DNA from: Burkholderiales bacterium
Lineage (GTDB): Bacteria > Pseudomonadota > Gammaproteobacteria > Burkholderiales > Burkholderiaceae_D
Length of the DNA: 7,064 nucleotides
Assembly: GCA_016197345.1 (NCBI GenBank)
Contig: JACPVY010000212.1
Coordinates: 1-7,064, forward strand
Direction: 5' to 3'
In this document: piece by piece, positions 6,159 through 7,064 of the stretch
How the letters are laid out: every line of letters starts with the position of its first letter
Numbering within the stretch: position 1 is the stretch's first letter
Notes under the pieces: generated by a model
Database searches by the model: none
Seen by the model: the letters and a program-made list of their open reading frames with translations, nothing else
What the model was told of the DNA's origin: nothing
Made by a program: the position numbers and the translations under genes

Positions 6159-7064
6159 TGTATTGCCACGCTGGGCCACTGCGATTGTGCTGCCATTATT
6201 AAACCTGCTATCAGCCTTGCTGGTGGCGGGGCTAGTGATTTTTTTGCTGGGTGAAAGCCCTAGCGAATCCTTGGGCATCTTGATCCATAGCGCCGTTTTG
6301 AATCCTGAAGGTTTAGGCTATACGCTGTTTTATGCCTCGACTTTTATCTTCACTGGTTTGTCGGTCGCGATTGCAATGCAAGCGGGGCTGTTTAATATCG
6401 GCTCGGAAGGGCAGATGTATATCGGCGGTCTGGGTTTGACGCTGATGGTGCTGGCCACCGACGCTAGCCTGTCCCCATGGTTGATTGTGCCGCTCGCGAT
6501 TTTAGCCAGTGGCATCTTTGGCGCGGCGTGGGCGTTCTTGCCCGGCTATTTGCAAGCCAAACGCGGCAGCCATATCGTGGTGACGACGATTATGTTTAAC
6601 TTCATCGCGTCGAGCTTGATGAATTACATCATCGTCGCCTTCTTGATCCCACAAGGTCAACAAAACACCGCTAGCCGCTTGTTCGCCACCAGCGCATGGT
6701 TGCCGAAATTGAGCACCTATTTACCAGTGCTAGGTAATACGCCGCTGAATATCAGCTTTATCTTGGCAATTTTGGCGCTGGTGATCTACGGCCTCGCCGT
6801 CTGGCGTTCGAGCTGGGGTTTCCAACTACGCGCGGCGGGTTTGAATGCGCATGCCGCCCATTACGCGGGTGTGTCCCTCAGCAAAACCATCATCGTCGCC
6901 ATGTTGATTTCCGGCGCGCTAGCAGGTTTGGCTTCGGTCAATACCATCATGGGTTCAACCCATTATTTGAATTTGAATTTCCCGGCGGGTGCAGGTTTCA
7001 TCGGGATTGCGATTGCGCTGATGGGCCGTCAACATCCAGTCGGCATTTTCTTGTCGGCCTTGCT
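6151..7064 (+). CDS. Nucleoside-type ABC importer permease (BPD_transp_2), C-terminus beyond window
   Basis: The gene starts at ATG 6151, overlapping the ATPase stop by 8 bp in another frame. GGGAG at 6137-6141 precedes it, which implies translational coupling and one operon. The frame is open to the right edge (304 full codons), probably missing only a short C-terminal part of a roughly 350-residue protein. Hydrophobic segments are visible near residues 11-33, 60-78, 88-103, 109-131, 143-166, 199-217, 246-266 and 280-300. Family motifs include MQAGLFNIGSEGQMYIGG (76-93), GYLQAKRGSHIVVTTIMFNF (132-151), the cytoplasmic loop GFQLRAAGLNAHAAHYAGVS (223-242), which would contact the ATPase, and GFIGIAIALMGRQHPVGI (282-299). 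This is the NupP/YufP-like permease of BMP-dependent nucleoside importers. These systems normally have a second, related permease gene directly downstream, which would lie outside this window. Confidence 0.92.
   Translation, partial: MSDVLPRWATAIVLPLLNLLSALLVAGLVIFLLGESPSESLGILIHSAVLNPEGLGYTLFYASTFIFTGLSVAIAMQAGLFNIGSEGQMYIGGLGLTLMVLATDASLSPWLIVPLAILASGIFGAAWAFLPGYLQAKRGSHIVVTTIMFNFIASSLMNYIIVAFLIPQGQQNTASRLFATSAWLPKLSTYLPVLGNTPLNISFILAILALVIYGLAVWRSSWGFQLRAAGLNAHAAHYAGVSLSKTIIVAMLISGALAGLASVNTIMGSTHYLNLNFPAGAGFIGIAIALMGRQHPVGIFLSAL

Noticed and set aside
1..7064. CRISPR array, tRNA, rRNA or insertion sequence
   Set aside because: I saw no regularly spaced repeats beyond the two REP units, no tRNA cloverleaf or rRNA sequence, and no transposase reading frame.

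Overview
The window looks like chromosomal DNA of a Gram-negative bacterium, most likely a betaproteobacterium (Burkholderiales/Oxalobacteraceae-like). This rests on an outer-membrane porin ending in Phe, a polytopic membrane-PAS sensor of a type common in that group, and REP-type hairpin repeats. The taxonomic call is an inference from style, not from a marker gene.

Layout. Positions 1-818 hold the N-terminal part of a minus-strand gene for a multi-pass membrane sensor that enters a PAS domain as it runs off the left edge. Positions 819-1402 form a divergent intergenic region with a convincing sigma70-type promoter for the rightward genes. Its start region is covered by an exact tandem 12-bp repeat that reads as a LacI-family operator. 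A ribokinase (rbsK, 1403-2329) follows. A mostly featureless gap (2330-2720) leads to a Tsx/OmpK-type nucleoside porin (2721-3527) and, 36 bp on, a BMP/PnrA-type nucleoside-binding periplasmic protein (3564-4368). That last gene is broken: the signal peptide is fused out of frame to the middle of the protein, and roughly 70-80 codons are missing. The gap 4369-4628 contains a terminator-like hairpin, a REPIN-like inverted pair of REP hairpins, and a strong, apparently bidirectional terminator ending about 23 bp before the next gene. Then come a double-NBD ABC ATPase (4629-6158) and the first of presumably two permeases (6151 onward), which overlaps the ATPase end and runs off the right edge.

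How it fits together (inference). Tsx-like channel, BMP binding protein, ATPase and permease make a complete path for nucleosides across both membranes. Ribokinase would phosphorylate ribose released by an intracellular nucleosidase, which is not in this window. The tandem LacI-type operator suggests control by an RbsR/CytR/PurR-like repressor sensing ribose, nucleoside or purine.

I see no undescribed system here. The points most worth a second look are the internally deleted binding-protein gene, the doubled operator, and the terminator plus REPIN block between the binding-protein and ATPase genes.
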